Source of the DNA: an uncultured Eubacteriales bacterium
GTDB taxonomy: Bacteria; Bacillota; Clostridia; Christensenellales; UMGS416
Assembly (NCBI GenBank): GCA_900542005.1
Contig: UQLW01000004.1
Coordinates: 1-64,000 of the forward strand
DNA: 64,000 nucleotides
Reading direction: 5' to 3'
Shown here one piece after another: positions 1 to 8,898 of this stretch. The number at the start of each line of letters is the position of its first letter. Within the stretch, counting starts at the first letter, position 1. The notes under the pieces are model-generated. The model had not been told where the DNA came from. It did not search any database and saw only the letters and a program-made list of their open reading frames with translations. The position numbers and the translations under genes were made by a program.

Positions 1-447
1 GATGGCCACCCGCTGCTGTTCGCCTCCTGAAAGCTGGGAAGGGAAATTGTTCAGCCGGTGGCCCAGGCCCACCTCCTCCAGCGTCTTCTGCGGGTCCTCC
101 GGCCGGGGGCTTACCTGCCCGGCCAGCTCCACATTTTCCAGGGCCGTCAGATTCTGGATCAGGTTGTAAAACTGGAACACAAAGCCGATGCTGTGGCGGC
201 GGTAAAGGATCATCTCCTTGTGATTCAGCCGCGTCACATCCTGGCCGTCCACCAGGATACGCCCCTCGTCCGCGGTATCCATCCCGCCCAAAATATTGAG
301 TACCGTGGTCTTTCCCGCGCCGCTGGGGCCCACGACCACCACAAACTCGCCCTTTTCCACTGAAAAGGACATACCGTCCAGGGCGGTAATGGTCACCTCG
401 CCCATTTTGTAGAATTTCTTTACATCGCTTAACTCGATATATGCCAT
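1..447 (-). CDS. ABC transporter ATP-binding protein (partial)
   Basis: This is the ATPase subunit of an ABC transporter of the LolD/MacB/FtsE type, which couples ATP hydrolysis to a separate membrane permease. The first 149 codons are present and the C-terminus lies beyond the window edge. The start at 447 has a good AAGGAGGTC ribosome binding site at 451-459. Visible motifs are Walker A (GPSGAGKT, about residues 39-46), the Q-loop region (FVFQFYNLI) and the signature LSGGEQQR near the cut end. Walker B is not in the window. The partner permease is probably the next gene downstream, outside the window. The substrate cannot be told from this fragment. Confidence 0.93.
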   Translation of the reverse strand, partial: MAYIELSDVKKFYKMGEVTITALDGMSFSVEKGEFVVVVGPSGAGKTTVLNILGGMDTADEGRILVDGQDVTRLNHKEMILYRRHSIGFVFQFYNLIQNLTALENVELAGQVSPRPEDPQKTLEEVGLGHRLNNFPSQLSGGEQQRVAI

Positions 448-583
448 AAAGACCTCCTTGGGTCAAAAGGATACAAATCCAGTAGCTATAGCTTGACATG
501 GACAGGGCCAAAAATCAACCGGCAGTTTTCTACCCGTCTGTTCATTATCCTCTATTATACCAATCGGCGAATTGCCGCCGGGA

Positions 584-613
584 TTGAAAAGCCTGTCATC
601 CCCATGATACAAT
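584..613 (+). promoter_or_regulatory. Predicted promoter of the EamA transporter gene
   Basis: TTGAAA (584-589), an 18-bp spacer and TACAAT (608-613) form a sigma-A-like promoter about 40 bases ahead of the start at 654. Confidence 0.5.
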
Positions 614-653
614 AAACAGATTGATTATGAAAAAGGGGAGGGGGAAGCCCGCT

Positions 654-1550
654 ATGCGCGCTGTTCATATCAAGCATTCCCTGCTGCTGTTGGTGACGGC
701 CGTGATCTGGGGCGTGGCCTTTGTGGCCCAAAGCGTGGGGATGGACTATGTGGGGCCCTTTACCTTTACCTGCGCCCGCTCGCTGATCGCGGGCGTCGTG
801 CTGCTGCCCCTGCTGGCCCTGCGCCGGCGGCGGGGGCCGGGCCAGCCTGCCGCCTCGGGGGACCGGCGCGCCTTGTGGCTGGGCGGCCTGTGCTGCGGCC
901 TGTTCCTGGCGCTGGCCAGCTCCTTCCAGCAGTTCGGCATCCAGTTCACGACCGTGGGCAAGGCAGGCTTTATCACGGCCTTTTACATCGTCCTGGTGCC
1001 GGTGCTGGGCCTGCTGTGGGGCCGCCGCTGCAGCCTCGCCGTGTGGATCGGTGTGGCCATGGCCCTGGCGGGCCTGTATCTTCTGTGCATCACAGAGGGC
1101 TTTGCCGTCCAAAGCGGCGATCTGATGGTATTCATCTGCGCCCTGCTCTTTGCCGGGCATATCCTGGTCATCGATCACTTCACCCACCGGGCCGACGGCG
1201 TGGCCATGGCCTGTATCCAGTTCTTTGCCTGCGGCCTGCTCTGCGCCGTGCCCATGCTGATCTTTGAGCGTCCCTCCCTGGCGCAGCTGTGCGCCGCCTG
1301 GCTGCCGGTGCTCTATGCCGGCGTACTCTCCAGCGGCGTGGGCTATACGCTGCAGATCATCGGCCAGCGCGATATGAACCCCACGGTCGCTTCCCTGATC
1401 CTCAGCCTGGAGTCGGTGGTATCGGTGCTGGCCGGCCTCGTCCTGCTGGGCCAGCGGCTCAGCGCCCGGGAGTGGGCCGGCTGCCTCCTCATGTTCTGCG
1501 CCATCATCCTGGCGCAGCTGCCCGGCCGGCGGGCGGCCTCCAGCTCTTAG
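654..1550 (+). CDS. DMT superfamily (EamA) transporter
   Basis: An integral membrane protein of the drug/metabolite transporter superfamily, with two EamA repeats of five helices each. Members export amino acids, nucleosides or other metabolites; the substrate here is unknown. The protein begins with a typical first helix (LLLLVTAVIWGVAFVAQS) and has the second-repeat start around GDLMVFICALLFAGHI. The ATG at 654 is chosen because a G-rich ribosome binding site (AGGGGAGGGGG) sits about 8 bases upstream; an in-frame TTG at 621 and an ATG at 627 are less well placed. At about 298 residues it has the usual family length. It is transcribed alone and followed by a terminator. Confidence 0.88.
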   Translation: MRAVHIKHSLLLLVTAVIWGVAFVAQSVGMDYVGPFTFTCARSLIAGVVLLPLLALRRRRGPGQPAASGDRRALWLGGLCCGLFLALASSFQQFGIQFTTVGKAGFITAFYIVLVPVLGLLWGRRCSLAVWIGVAMALAGLYLLCITEGFAVQSGDLMVFICALLFAGHILVIDHFTHRADGVAMACIQFFACGLLCAVPMLIFERPSLAQLCAAWLPVLYAGVLSSGVGYTLQIIGQRDMNPTVASLILSLESVVSVLAGLVLLGQRLSAREWAGCLLMFCAIILAQLPGRRAASSS

Positions 1551-1606
1551 ACGGGTCTGCACAGGCTATTTTGCGATCAATATTTTGCCTATATTTTTAC
1601 CATTTT

Positions 1607-1634
1607 GGGACGCGCAGCGGCGCGTCCCTTTCGC
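1607..1634 (+). terminator. Rho-independent terminator after the EamA gene
   Basis: An 8-bp GC-rich stem (GGGACGCG / CGCGTCCC, 1607-1614 and 1621-1628) is followed by a T-rich stretch. It lies 57 bases after the EamA stop. Confidence 0.6.
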
Positions 1635-1886
1635 TTTGTGGCGTATGGGGCCACCCGCCTGTGGGCTGGAGCCCTCCGCTGGGTAAAATCCAGGTAAAAT
1701 AATGGAGCGATGATCCCATTTTTTTGCCTTTTGTGGGGAATTTTGAATTTTACCTCCGCGCCTGCCCGTCATAGAGTTGTCATCTTTTTGAAATATTCCC
1801 TTAACAAATAAAATGTGGTTAGCTGATAAGATGATGCATGTGTAAAAGATTTGTGACAAAATCCGCAGGGAGTACGGAGGAAAACG
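1635..1886. other. Intergenic region ahead of the Na/Pi cotransporter
   Basis: About 250 bases without a supported gene, part of a 336-base gap. The second half is AT-rich and presumably holds the promoter of the next gene. A TTAACA at 1801 resembles a PhoP half-site, but I could not find a convincing repeat of it. Confidence 0.4.
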
Positions 1887-3503
1887 ATGGAACTATCGGC
1901 AGTATTTGCATTGCTGGGCGGGCTCGGCCTGTTCCTTTACGGCATGCATATGATGGGCGAGGGCCTGGAAAAGGCCGCCGGCGGCAAGATGCGCCGGCTG
2001 TTGGAAATTCTGACCCGGAACAAATATCTGGCGGTGCTGGTGGGCGCTGCGGTAACCGCGGTTATCCAAAGCTCGTCGGCCACCACCGTCATGGTGGTTG
2101 GCTTTGTGAATGCAGGCCTCATGGAGCTGACCCAGGCAGTCGGCGTCATCATGGGCGCCAATATCGGCACCACCATCACCGGGCAAATGATCGCTACGCT
2201 GAACATGAAGGACCTGGCCCCCATCCTGGCCTTTGTGGGCGTCATCATGATTATGATGTTCAAGGGGAAAACCACCCGCGCCATCGGCCAGGTACTAGCC
2301 GGCCTGGGTATCCTTTTTATCGGGATGGATACCATGAGCGCCTCCATGAAGCCGCTGCAGGAAAACGAGGGCTTCCAGCAGCTGCTGGTCAGCTTCCAGA
2401 ACCCCTTTATGGGTATTCTGGTGGGCGCCGTCTTTACCGCCATCATCCAAAGCTCCTCTGCCTCCACCGGCATCCTGCAGGCCCTGGCGGCCCAGGGGCT
2501 GATCGGGCTTGACGGGGCGATGTTCGTGCTGTTCGGCCAGAATATCGGCACCTGCGTCACCGCGCTGCTGGCCTCCGTGGGGACAACCCGGGCCGCCCGG
2601 CGCACCGCCGTAATACACCTTCTCTTTAACCTGATTGGCACCATCATTTTCGTCATCCTGGCGCTGACGCTGCCCTTGGCCCGGTGGGTGGAGGCCATCT
2701 CGCCCCTGGGGCCCATGCAGCAGATCGCCAATACCCATACGATCTTTAACGTGGTGACCACGCTGCTGCTGCTGCCCGCCAGCAACCTGCTGGTCAGGAT
2801 GGCCTGCCGCCTCGTGCCCGGCAGCGACCCGGTTACCGAGCCGATGGCCCTGAAATACCTGAACGATCAGGTGATGGTTACGCCCATGCTGGCCGTGACC
2901 GAGGTGGTCAAGGAGGTCGAGCGCATGGGCGAGCTGACCCACCGGAACCTGAAAACCGCCATGGACAGCTTCCTGGACGGCGATATGGGCCGTACCAAGG
3001 AGGTGCTGGACCATGAACAGGTGATCAATTACCTGAATCACCAGATTACCACCTACCTGGTGCGGATCAATGCGCTGGCGCTGGACGACCGGGAATCCCG
3101 GCTGGTGGGCTCGCTCTACCATGTGGTCAATGACCTGGAACGTATCGGGGACCATGCGGAAAACATCGTAGAATACACCCGCAACCATGTGGAGAACGGC
3201 GTAAGCTACTCCGATGCAGCTATCGCAGAAATGCGGGACGTATCGGAGCGGGTGGATACCGTCCTGCATGACGCGCTGTATATCTTCAACCGCCACAGCG
3301 CCCTGCCCGGCGAGCTGGACCAGCTGACCGACAAGGAGGAGGAGATCGATCAGCTGACCGATCAGCTGCGCGACCGCCATATCCAGCGGCTGAACGAGGG
3401 GCTTTGTTCCCCCGAATCGGGCATGGACTTCGTGGATCTGCTCATCAACCTGGAGCGCGTATCCGACCACGCCACCAATATCGCCTATTCAGTGGCCAAT
3501 TAG
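1887..3503 (+). CDS. Na/Pi cotransporter family protein with PhoU-like domain
   Basis: A 538-residue membrane protein of the sodium-dependent phosphate transporter family (NptA/YjbB type). The N-terminal half holds two inverted Na/Pi repeats, each with the QSSSA signature (IQSSSATTVM near residue 54 and IQSSSASTGI near residue 189). From about residue 340 to the end is a helical PhoU-like domain (for example LERIGDHAENI and LERVSDHATNI), which in this family is cytoplasmic and probably regulatory. The ATG at 1887 follows a TACGGAGG ribosome binding site. It appears to be a single-gene unit. It could mediate phosphate uptake or export; direction cannot be told from sequence. Confidence 0.93.
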   Translation: MELSAVFALLGGLGLFLYGMHMMGEGLEKAAGGKMRRLLEILTRNKYLAVLVGAAVTAVIQSSSATTVMVVGFVNAGLMELTQAVGVIMGANIGTTITGQMIATLNMKDLAPILAFVGVIMIMMFKGKTTRAIGQVLAGLGILFIGMDTMSASMKPLQENEGFQQLLVSFQNPFMGILVGAVFTAIIQSSSASTGILQALAAQGLIGLDGAMFVLFGQNIGTCVTALLASVGTTRAARRTAVIHLLFNLIGTIIFVILALTLPLARWVEAISPLGPMQQIANTHTIFNVVTTLLLLPASNLLVRMACRLVPGSDPVTEPMALKYLNDQVMVTPMLAVTEVVKEVERMGELTHRNLKTAMDSFLDGDMGRTKEVLDHEQVINYLNHQITTYLVRINALALDDRESRLVGSLYHVVNDLERIGDHAENIVEYTRNHVENGVSYSDAAIAEMRDVSERVDTVLHDALYIFNRHSALPGELDQLTDKEEEIDQLTDQLRDRHIQRLNEGLCSPESGMDFVDLLINLERVSDHATNIAYSVAN

Positions 3504-3514
3504 CCGCCCTTGCC

Positions 3515-3544
3515 TTGGTTTTGATCCGGCCTTCGTGGTATACT
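3515..3544 (+). promoter_or_regulatory. Possible promoter of the small ACT-like gene
   Basis: TTGGTT (3515-3520), an 18-bp spacer and TATACT (3539-3544). An overlapping alternative is TTGATC (3521) with TGTAAT (3544). Confidence 0.4.
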
Positions 3545-3590
3545 GTAATAGGAAAAATGTACCTAAGCAATGAAAGGATGGATCATCACG

Positions 3591-3845
3591 ATGAACAGCT
3601 ACTATATCATCGGCCTCAGGGTCAACCACCGCACCGGCAACGCCCTGAAGCTGCAGCAGGCCCTCACCCAGTTCGGCTGCAACATTAAGCTGCGGGTGGG
3701 CCTGCATGAGACAGGCGAAGATTTTTGCTCTGACGACGGCGTCATCATGCTGCAGGTCAGCGGCGACCTTTCCACAGCGCAGCGGATGATGGACGCCTTC
3801 AACGAATTGGAGGGCGTCAGCGCCAAGATGATGGATCTCAACTAG
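3591..3845 (+). CDS. Small ACT-like protein, TM1266/hydrogenase-regulator type
   Basis: A protein of 84 residues resembling the TM1266-like 'iron-only hydrogenase system regulator' family, a small ferredoxin-like fold related to ACT domains. It reads YYIIGLRVNHRTGN at the N-terminus, a central GCNIKLRVGLHE and a C-terminal LEGVSAKMMDL, the beta-alpha-beta pattern expected. The ATG at 3591 is preferred over one at 3570 because the purine-rich AAAGGATGG lies upstream of it, whereas 3570 has no ribosome binding site. No hydrogenase genes are nearby, so the regulatory role is only a family inference. A terminator follows. Confidence 0.7.
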   Translation: MNSYYIIGLRVNHRTGNALKLQQALTQFGCNIKLRVGLHETGEDFCSDDGVIMLQVSGDLSTAQRMMDAFNELEGVSAKMMDLN

Positions 3846-3881
3846 GCGCGGCGCCATGCAGCGCTGTCCAGGCTGCCGGAA

Positions 3882-3916
3882 CAGGCCGGGCGTAAAGGCC
3901 CGGCCTGTTTTGTTTT
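3882..3916 (+). terminator. Rho-independent terminator
   Basis: A strong stem (AGGCCGGGC ... GGCCCGGCCT) with a short loop is followed by GTTTTGTTTT. Confidence 0.8.
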
Positions 3917-3978
3917 AGATCCAATCCCTCCCTGCGGCGGAAGCAGGGCGCTTAAGCGGACAGAACCCCCGAATAGTC

Positions 3979-4010
3979 AAAAGGAAGCAGGCTAACGCCC
4001 GCTTCCTTTA
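3979..4010 (-). terminator. Probable terminator of the ABC exporter operon
   Basis: The inverted repeat AAAGGAAGC / GCTTCCTTT with a 12-base loop lies just past the stop of the minus-strand exporter gene. On the minus strand it ends in TTTTGACTATT, a modest T-tract. Confidence 0.5.
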
Positions 4011-4015
4011 TTTGT

Positions 4016-5788
4016 TCAGGCAATGCCTCCGGCCTCCACCATCGCGGCATAGCGGCCGCCCGCCGCCATCAGCGCCTCATGGCTGCCGTCCTCTACCACC
4101 TTCCCCCGGTCCAGCACCAGGATCCTATCGGCCCGCTGGATGGTGGATAGCCGGTGCGCCACCACCACGGTAGCCCGGCCGGCCATCAGCCGCTCCAGGG
4201 CGGCCTGCACCTCCCGCTCCGATTCGGTGTCCAGGGAGGAGGTCGCCTCGTCCAGCAGCAGCACCGGCGCATCCCGCAGGATCGCCCGGGCGATGGCGAT
4301 ACGCTGCCGCTGCCCCCCGGAGATCCGCGTCGCCCCCTCGCCCATGGGCGTTTCATAGCCCTGGGGGAGCGCCATGATAAAGTCATGGGCATTGGCGGCC
4401 TTGGCCGCGGCCACGATTTCATCCCGGGCCGCCCCCAGCCGTCCCAGCCCGATATTATCGGCCACCGTGCCGTCAAAGAGGGGGCTGTCCTGCGGCACAT
4501 AGGCGAATTGCCGCCGCCAGTCCTCCAGCGGCATCGCCTGGAAGGACTGCCCCTGGAGCCGGATATCGCCGGCATCGGGCAGGTACAGGTTCATCATCAG
4601 CCGCAGCAGCGTGCTTTTCCCGCTGCCCGATTCGCCCACCAGGGCCAGCGTCTGACCGCGTTCCACCGAAAAGCTAACCTCCTGCAGCACCCTCTTGCCG
4701 GACTCATAGCCAAAGCTTATCCCCTCGCCCGCAAGCATGGGCGCAGCTGGGTCGGGCCTGGCGTCCGTTGCCTGCGCCCGATGATCCTCCGGGTCTGCGT
4801 CGATCAGCTCATAGCTGCGCTGGGCGCTGGCCGTGTAGGCCTGCAGGGTTTTCACGCTTCCGCTCAGCGAGGTCAGCATCATGGTAATGGAGCCGGACAT
4901 GCCCACGGCCATCATGATGTCCTGGATCTCAATCCTGCCCTCCAGGGCCAGCCACAGGCCGGCTGTCATGACCCCGCCCATGGCCAGCCATTGGGATATC
5001 CCGCCGCCCAGCGCCGAAAGCATCCCCAGCTTAAAGCGCTTCATCATTGCCCGGGCGATCTCCATCAGGCTGGCCCACAGCCTTTTGTCCATGGCGCCCT
5101 GCAGGTTCAGCAGCCGCACGGTCAGCCCGCCGGCGATCATGTCGTCCAGCAGCTCGGTCTTTTTGCCCTGAAGGCGCTGGATCTCGTCGCTGGCCTGCCG
5201 GTTTGGCCGCACCAGCAGCATTTCGGTGCCAAAGGCGATGAGGCTGGAGGCCGCCGCCACGGCCAGCAGCAGCGGATGTACGCCCCATACGATGGCGCAG
5301 GCGCCAATGCCGCCGATGGGGCCCATCAGGCAATTCCCCAGCTGCATGCCGGCAAGATTAGCGGCGCCGGCCATATCGTTCTCCAGCCGTGAAAGCGCGT
5401 CGCCCGTCGTACCCATCCGGATCAGCGGCATATCCAGCAGCCGGGCATAGCCCTGCCTAAGCAGCTTAATATTCATCTGGGATTGGCCCCTGGCCACCCA
5501 ATAGACGCCGACGCAGAGCACCGCCATATAGACCACGAAGAACAGCGCAAAGTAAAGCAATCCTTGCCCCAGCAGGCCCATGGACCTGCCGACAGCCGCC
5601 GCCACCACCTGGGTCAAAAGCCAGCTAATCATATAATTCATGATGAGATTCTGGCTGGCGTAGACGACAAGCCCCGGCCAGTGAATCAGCTGCTGTCCGC
5701 CCAAAAGGGCTACCGTCCGCCGGATATACCGGGCGGTCTGCTTCAGCATCGCGCCCAGGGATGGATCGTCCGTCTTTTTCCTGCTCAT
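4016..5788 (-). CDS. ABC exporter, fused permease-ATPase, second of a pair
   Basis: A 590-residue half-transporter of the type I ABC exporter (MsbA/LmrA) class. The first 320 residues form six membrane helices; the C-terminal ATPase has Walker A (GESGSGKST), signature ISGGQRQR and Walker B LLLDEATS with an intact catalytic glutamate. The start overlaps the stop of the upstream exporter gene by four bases (ATGA), so the two are translationally coupled and probably form a heterodimer. Such pairs export lipids, peptides or drugs; no substrate clue is present here. Confidence 0.9.
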   Translation of the reverse strand: MSRKKTDDPSLGAMLKQTARYIRRTVALLGGQQLIHWPGLVVYASQNLIMNYMISWLLTQVVAAAVGRSMGLLGQGLLYFALFFVVYMAVLCVGVYWVARGQSQMNIKLLRQGYARLLDMPLIRMGTTGDALSRLENDMAGAANLAGMQLGNCLMGPIGGIGACAIVWGVHPLLLAVAAASSLIAFGTEMLLVRPNRQASDEIQRLQGKKTELLDDMIAGGLTVRLLNLQGAMDKRLWASLMEIARAMMKRFKLGMLSALGGGISQWLAMGGVMTAGLWLALEGRIEIQDIMMAVGMSGSITMMLTSLSGSVKTLQAYTASAQRSYELIDADPEDHRAQATDARPDPAAPMLAGEGISFGYESGKRVLQEVSFSVERGQTLALVGESGSGKSTLLRLMMNLYLPDAGDIRLQGQSFQAMPLEDWRRQFAYVPQDSPLFDGTVADNIGLGRLGAARDEIVAAAKAANAHDFIMALPQGYETPMGEGATRISGGQRQRIAIARAILRDAPVLLLDEATSSLDTESEREVQAALERLMAGRATVVVAHRLSTIQRADRILVLDRGKVVEDGSHEALMAAGGRYAAMVEAGGIA

Positions 5789-7539
5789 ATGCCCGCCTCC
5801 TGCTGCTGGTGATACAGCTGATAATAGAGCCCCCGGCGCTCCATAAGCGCCTGCGGCGTGCCGTCCTCCACGATGCGTCCTTTGTCCAGCACCAGCACCC
5901 GGGTGATCCCCCGCAGGGCTGAAAGCCGGTGCGTGACCAGCAGCGCGCTCTTGCCCTCCAGCAGCTGTCCCAGCGTTTCCAGCACCTCGCGCTCGGTCTG
6001 GTTATCCAGCGCGCTGGTCGCCTCATCCAGCAGAAAGAGGGGCGCGTCATGGATCATGCAGCGGGCCATGGCGATCCGCTGGCGTTGGCCGCCCGACAGG
6101 ATGGAGCCCATGTCGCCCAGCGGCGTATCCAGGCCCTGGGGCAGCCCCGCCAGCCAGTCTCCCAGTCCGGCGTCCCGCAGCGCGGCGGCGATTTCCCCAT
6201 CGCTGGCGCCCGGCTTGCCATAGGCCACGTTTTCCCGCAGGGTACCCTGGAAAATATGGCTGTCCTGCGACATGTAGGAAAGGCGGGTGCGCAGCTCGTC
6301 AACCCCCATCTGCCCCGCGTCCCTTCCATCTACCATGATGCGGCCCGCTTGGGGCGCATACAGCCCGGCGATCAGCTTCAGGAGGGTGCTCTTCCCGCTG
6401 CCGGAAGCGCCGACCACCGCCACCCTTTCGCCGGGCGCAAGGGAAAGCGTCAGATCCTCCATCAGCGGCTGCTGACCCTCGTATCCAAAGCAAATCCCCT
6501 CCAGCCGCACTGCGCCGCCAGACTCCCTGGCCGGGTGCAGGCTGCCGCGTTTCTCCTGCGGGGCATCCCACAGCCCAAAGATGCGCTGGCTGCCCGCTGA
6601 TTGAGTCCGCACATTGGCCATCAGCTGTCCCAGCATCAGCAGGATGGAGTCCACACTGGTTGTCAGCGATACCATGGCCATCAGCTGCCCTACGCTCACC
6701 GTACCGCGGATCGCCAGCGCAATCGCTACGACATACAGCAGCATCGAGGGCAAAAAAGCGCATACAAAGCCGCAGGGCACGACAGCGCAATAGACACGGT
6801 TGCTCTTCAGGTCCAGCCGGAAGAAAGCATCCAGCTTGGCGCCCGCCCGCTGCACCATCGTTTCCTCCAGCGAGTAGGCCTTGACCGTATCCACCCGGTG
6901 CAGGGTGTCCGAAGCCAGGCTCTTCGCCTCCGATACAGCGTCCATCGCCTTTAGCCGCGTCCGCTCGATGGGCTTTGCCACCAGGGTCTGTCCCAGCACC
7001 GCCAGGGGAAAGGCTCCGAAATAGGCCAGCGCCAGCCGCCAGTCGACACTGATGATGAAATAAGCCGCCATAACCACCTGGATCACGGCGTTGACCGTGT
7101 CCGGCAGCCAGCCATTGATCAGGTCGGCGGCCATGGATGTATCGGAGCTGGCCCGTTGGATCAGGTCGCCGCTTTTCTGGCGCTGCAGCCAGCCGTATTG
7201 CGCGCCGGTGATGCATCGGGCCGTCTTGGCTGAAAGCCAGGCCGTGGTCCTGGCCTTATACCGGCCGGACACATAGGCGATGGCCACCGACGCCGCAATG
7301 CTGCCGCCGGCCAGCAGGACGATGATCCCCAGCTGGCTGGTAAAAAATCCGGCGTTCCCTGCCAGCGCGGCGTCGCCTGCATAGCCCAACAGGCGGGTAA
7401 AGCGGATCCGCAGCGCCGCCGACAGGACCATCAGGGCAATCCATCCCACCAGGCAGCCTGTTTCCCTGGTACACTCCCGCAGCAGCCGCGCCGCAACGGT
7501 GGGCAGGCGCATCCCCTGCGCTGTGTGCTTATCCTTCAT
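5785..7539 (-). CDS. ABC exporter, fused permease-ATPase, first of a pair
   Basis: About 584 residues, again six helices followed by an ATPase domain with Walker A (GASGSGKST), signature LSGGQRQR and Walker B FLLDEATS. The ATG at 7539 is chosen because AAAAAGGAGGAGCGA precedes it; the reading frame stays open upstream but without a ribosome binding site. Both partners keep consensus catalytic residues, so neither ATP site looks degenerate, unlike many heterodimeric exporters. It overlaps the next gene by ATGA and starts the two-gene operon. Confidence 0.9.
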   Translation of the reverse strand: MKDKHTAQGMRLPTVAARLLRECTRETGCLVGWIALMVLSAALRIRFTRLLGYAGDAALAGNAGFFTSQLGIIVLLAGGSIAASVAIAYVSGRYKARTTAWLSAKTARCITGAQYGWLQRQKSGDLIQRASSDTSMAADLINGWLPDTVNAVIQVVMAAYFIISVDWRLALAYFGAFPLAVLGQTLVAKPIERTRLKAMDAVSEAKSLASDTLHRVDTVKAYSLEETMVQRAGAKLDAFFRLDLKSNRVYCAVVPCGFVCAFLPSMLLYVVAIALAIRGTVSVGQLMAMVSLTTSVDSILLMLGQLMANVRTQSAGSQRIFGLWDAPQEKRGSLHPARESGGAVRLEGICFGYEGQQPLMEDLTLSLAPGERVAVVGASGSGKSTLLKLIAGLYAPQAGRIMVDGRDAGQMGVDELRTRLSYMSQDSHIFQGTLRENVAYGKPGASDGEIAAALRDAGLGDWLAGLPQGLDTPLGDMGSILSGGQRQRIAMARCMIHDAPLFLLDEATSALDNQTEREVLETLGQLLEGKSALLVTHRLSALRGITRVLVLDKGRIVEDGTPQALMERRGLYYQLYHQQQEAGI

Positions 7540-7618
7540 TCGCTCCTCCTTTTTACCGTCCCCCTGGCCGGTAGCCGATCTACCCGAAAAGACACCGCAG
7601 CCTGCCAAAGGTTGGCCG

Positions 7619-7993
7619 CTACCAGAGAAATACCTCCACCCGGGCGCCATTGGAAGCTGCAACCTCTACAAGCGGGCCCCGGGCCGTAACCTGCAGCCTG
7701 GCCAGCAGCGCCAGCCCAGCCCCAAGCCCCGGTATCGCCCTGCGCCCCATGCACAGCCGCACCAGCTGCGCCACCGCCGCCGCCACCAGCCCGAGGAGCA
7801 GCAGCGGCAGGATCATCAGCGGGATGGAAAAGCCCCGGCCGCCCGGCTTCCTGATCCGCACCACCAGAAAGAGCCCCGGCATTTTCAGGCGGCTTTCTCC
7901 CTTGCGCAGCGCCCGGCAGGCCCGCCTCTGATTCAGCCGGCCCTGCGCAAGCCGCTCCAGCACCGAAAGGTTATACGCTACGCTGTTTCCCAT
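7619..7993 (-). CDS. Hypothetical single-pass membrane protein
   Basis: A 124-residue protein I do not recognise. Residues about 57-80 form one hydrophobic helix (IPLMILPLLLLGLVAAAVAQL). The N-terminal 50 residues are basic and the C-terminal part is alternating hydrophobic, beta-like. It is the third gene of a set after the DUF2089 protein and the SHOCT-like protein, separated from the latter by only 23 bases, so it probably shares their regulation. The ATG at 7993 has GGAGGAGAA just upstream. Confidence 0.6.
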   Translation of the reverse strand: MGNSVAYNLSVLERLAQGRLNQRRACRALRKGESRLKMPGLFLVVRIRKPGGRGFSIPLMILPLLLLGLVAAAVAQLVRLCMGRRAIPGLGAGLALLARLQVTARGPLVEVAASNGARVEVFLW

Positions 7994-8016
7994 GCATGTT
8001 CTCCTCCGCTATGGGT

Positions 8017-8412
8017 TTATTCCAAATAGATATGGACCCGGTCGCCGTCGGCCGATTCTACATTGACGATATCGCCGGTGCCTCCTTCGGCCGCCATTTC
8101 GTCCACCAGGCGCATGACCTCCTCCAGGTCGATGTCCTTAAGCGCGCCGCCGGAGTATTGGTTGCCGATGCTGAACCCCAGGTTCATCCCGCTTTTGATC
8201 AAGGTAAGCGGCAGCGCCACGTTGACCTTATCGCCATTGGCGGAATCCACCTTCACATAAAGCTTTGCGGCTTTCCTAGCTGCCAGCCCCTTCCCTGCCG
8301 GAGCTGGCTCCTCATAGGCGCCCATGGCTTCCAGCAGCTGCTGCCCCTCCTGGGCTGTGATCCTGCCGGCCTGTACCATTTCCAGCACTTTGGCAATCTC
8401 CTCTTTCATCAT
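8017..8412 (-). CDS. SHOCT-like domain protein (YvlB/DUF2089 partner)
   Basis: A 131-residue soluble protein. The N-terminus (EEIAKVLEMVQAGRITAQEG, then QQLLEAMG) is a short helical oligomerisation motif of the SHOCT-like type found in YvlB/LiaX-like proteins and fused to or next to DUF2089 regulators. The rest reads like an adhesin-type beta domain: LYVKVDSANGDKVNVALPL and a C-terminal DIVNVESADGDRVHIYLE. It overlaps the upstream DUF2089 gene by ATGA. Family members are linked to envelope stress or autoregulation, but no role is proven here. Confidence 0.7.
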   Translation of the reverse strand: MMKEEIAKVLEMVQAGRITAQEGQQLLEAMGAYEEPAPAGKGLAARKAAKLYVKVDSANGDKVNVALPLTLIKSGMNLGFSIGNQYSGGALKDIDLEEVMRLVDEMAAEGGTGDIVNVESADGDRVHIYLE

Positions 8413-8780
8413 GACTCCTCCGCTCCTTTCAGTTTCTCCAGGGCCTCCTGGGTCGATATTTTCCCTTGGCTGAGCGCCTCCAGCACCTGCATCCGCAGGT
8501 CCGGGGCCTTTTCCCCGGCAAAGCCCATCGCCGCCACCAGGTCGTCCAGCCGGTTCCGGGCCGTGGGGTAGGAGATGTTCAGCTCCGCCCCAACCTCCTT
8601 CAGGCTGCCCCGGCAGCGGATAAACAGCAGGCAGAAGCTGCGCTGCTCCGGGCTCAGGCGGCTGAAGGGATCCAGCTCAAAGCTTCCCTCCACCACCGTG
8701 CCGCACTCCGGGCATTTCAGCTGTGAAACCATCATCTCATGCTGGCAGCCCGGGCAGATATTGGGTATGCGTATCGCCAT
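8409..8780 (-). CDS. DUF2089 domain regulator
   Basis: A protein of 123 residues with an N-terminal zinc ribbon (CPGCQHEM ... CPECG, residues about 8-29), then a helix-turn-helix-like region (GSLKEVGAELNISYPTARNRLDDL) and a C-terminal SHOCT-like tail (ALSQGKISTQEALEKLKG). This is the DUF2089 arrangement, thought to be DNA binding. The ATG at 8780 lies 6 bases from AAAGGAGGAA; the ATG at 8786 overlaps the ribosome binding site and is less likely. It leads a three-gene cassette with the SHOCT-like and membrane proteins. Direct repeats in its promoter suggest autoregulation. Confidence 0.8.
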   Translation of the reverse strand: MAIRIPNICPGCQHEMMVSQLKCPECGTVVEGSFELDPFSRLSPEQRSFCLLFIRCRGSLKEVGAELNISYPTARNRLDDLVAAMGFAGEKAPDLRMQVLEALSQGKISTQEALEKLKGAEES

Positions 8781-8804
8781 GGTCATTCCTCCTTTGTTGA
8801 GGTA

Positions 8805-8833
8805 AGGATACCATCATGTTTAACTTTTTTCAA
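8805..8833 (-). promoter_or_regulatory. Promoter of the DUF2089 cassette, with AAAGTTAAA repeats
   Basis: On the minus strand TTGAAA (8833-8828), a 17-bp spacer and TATCCT (8810-8805). The sequence AAAGTTAAA occurs in the spacer and again about 22 bases upstream, in an otherwise very AT-rich stretch, a possible binding site for the DUF2089 protein. Confidence 0.55.
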
Positions 8834-8898
8834 GTATTATTTTAACTTTATTTAATTCTTATTCATTTTTATTTATTCACGAGCGGCAAACTAAGCAT

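Noticed and set aside
1776..1860. PhoP box before the Na/Pi cotransporter
   Set aside because: One TTAACA is present but no second repeat at the required spacing.
4016..7539. Degenerate ATP site in the ABC exporter pair
   Set aside because: Both subunits keep the Walker B glutamate and an SGGQ signature, so no asymmetry is visible.
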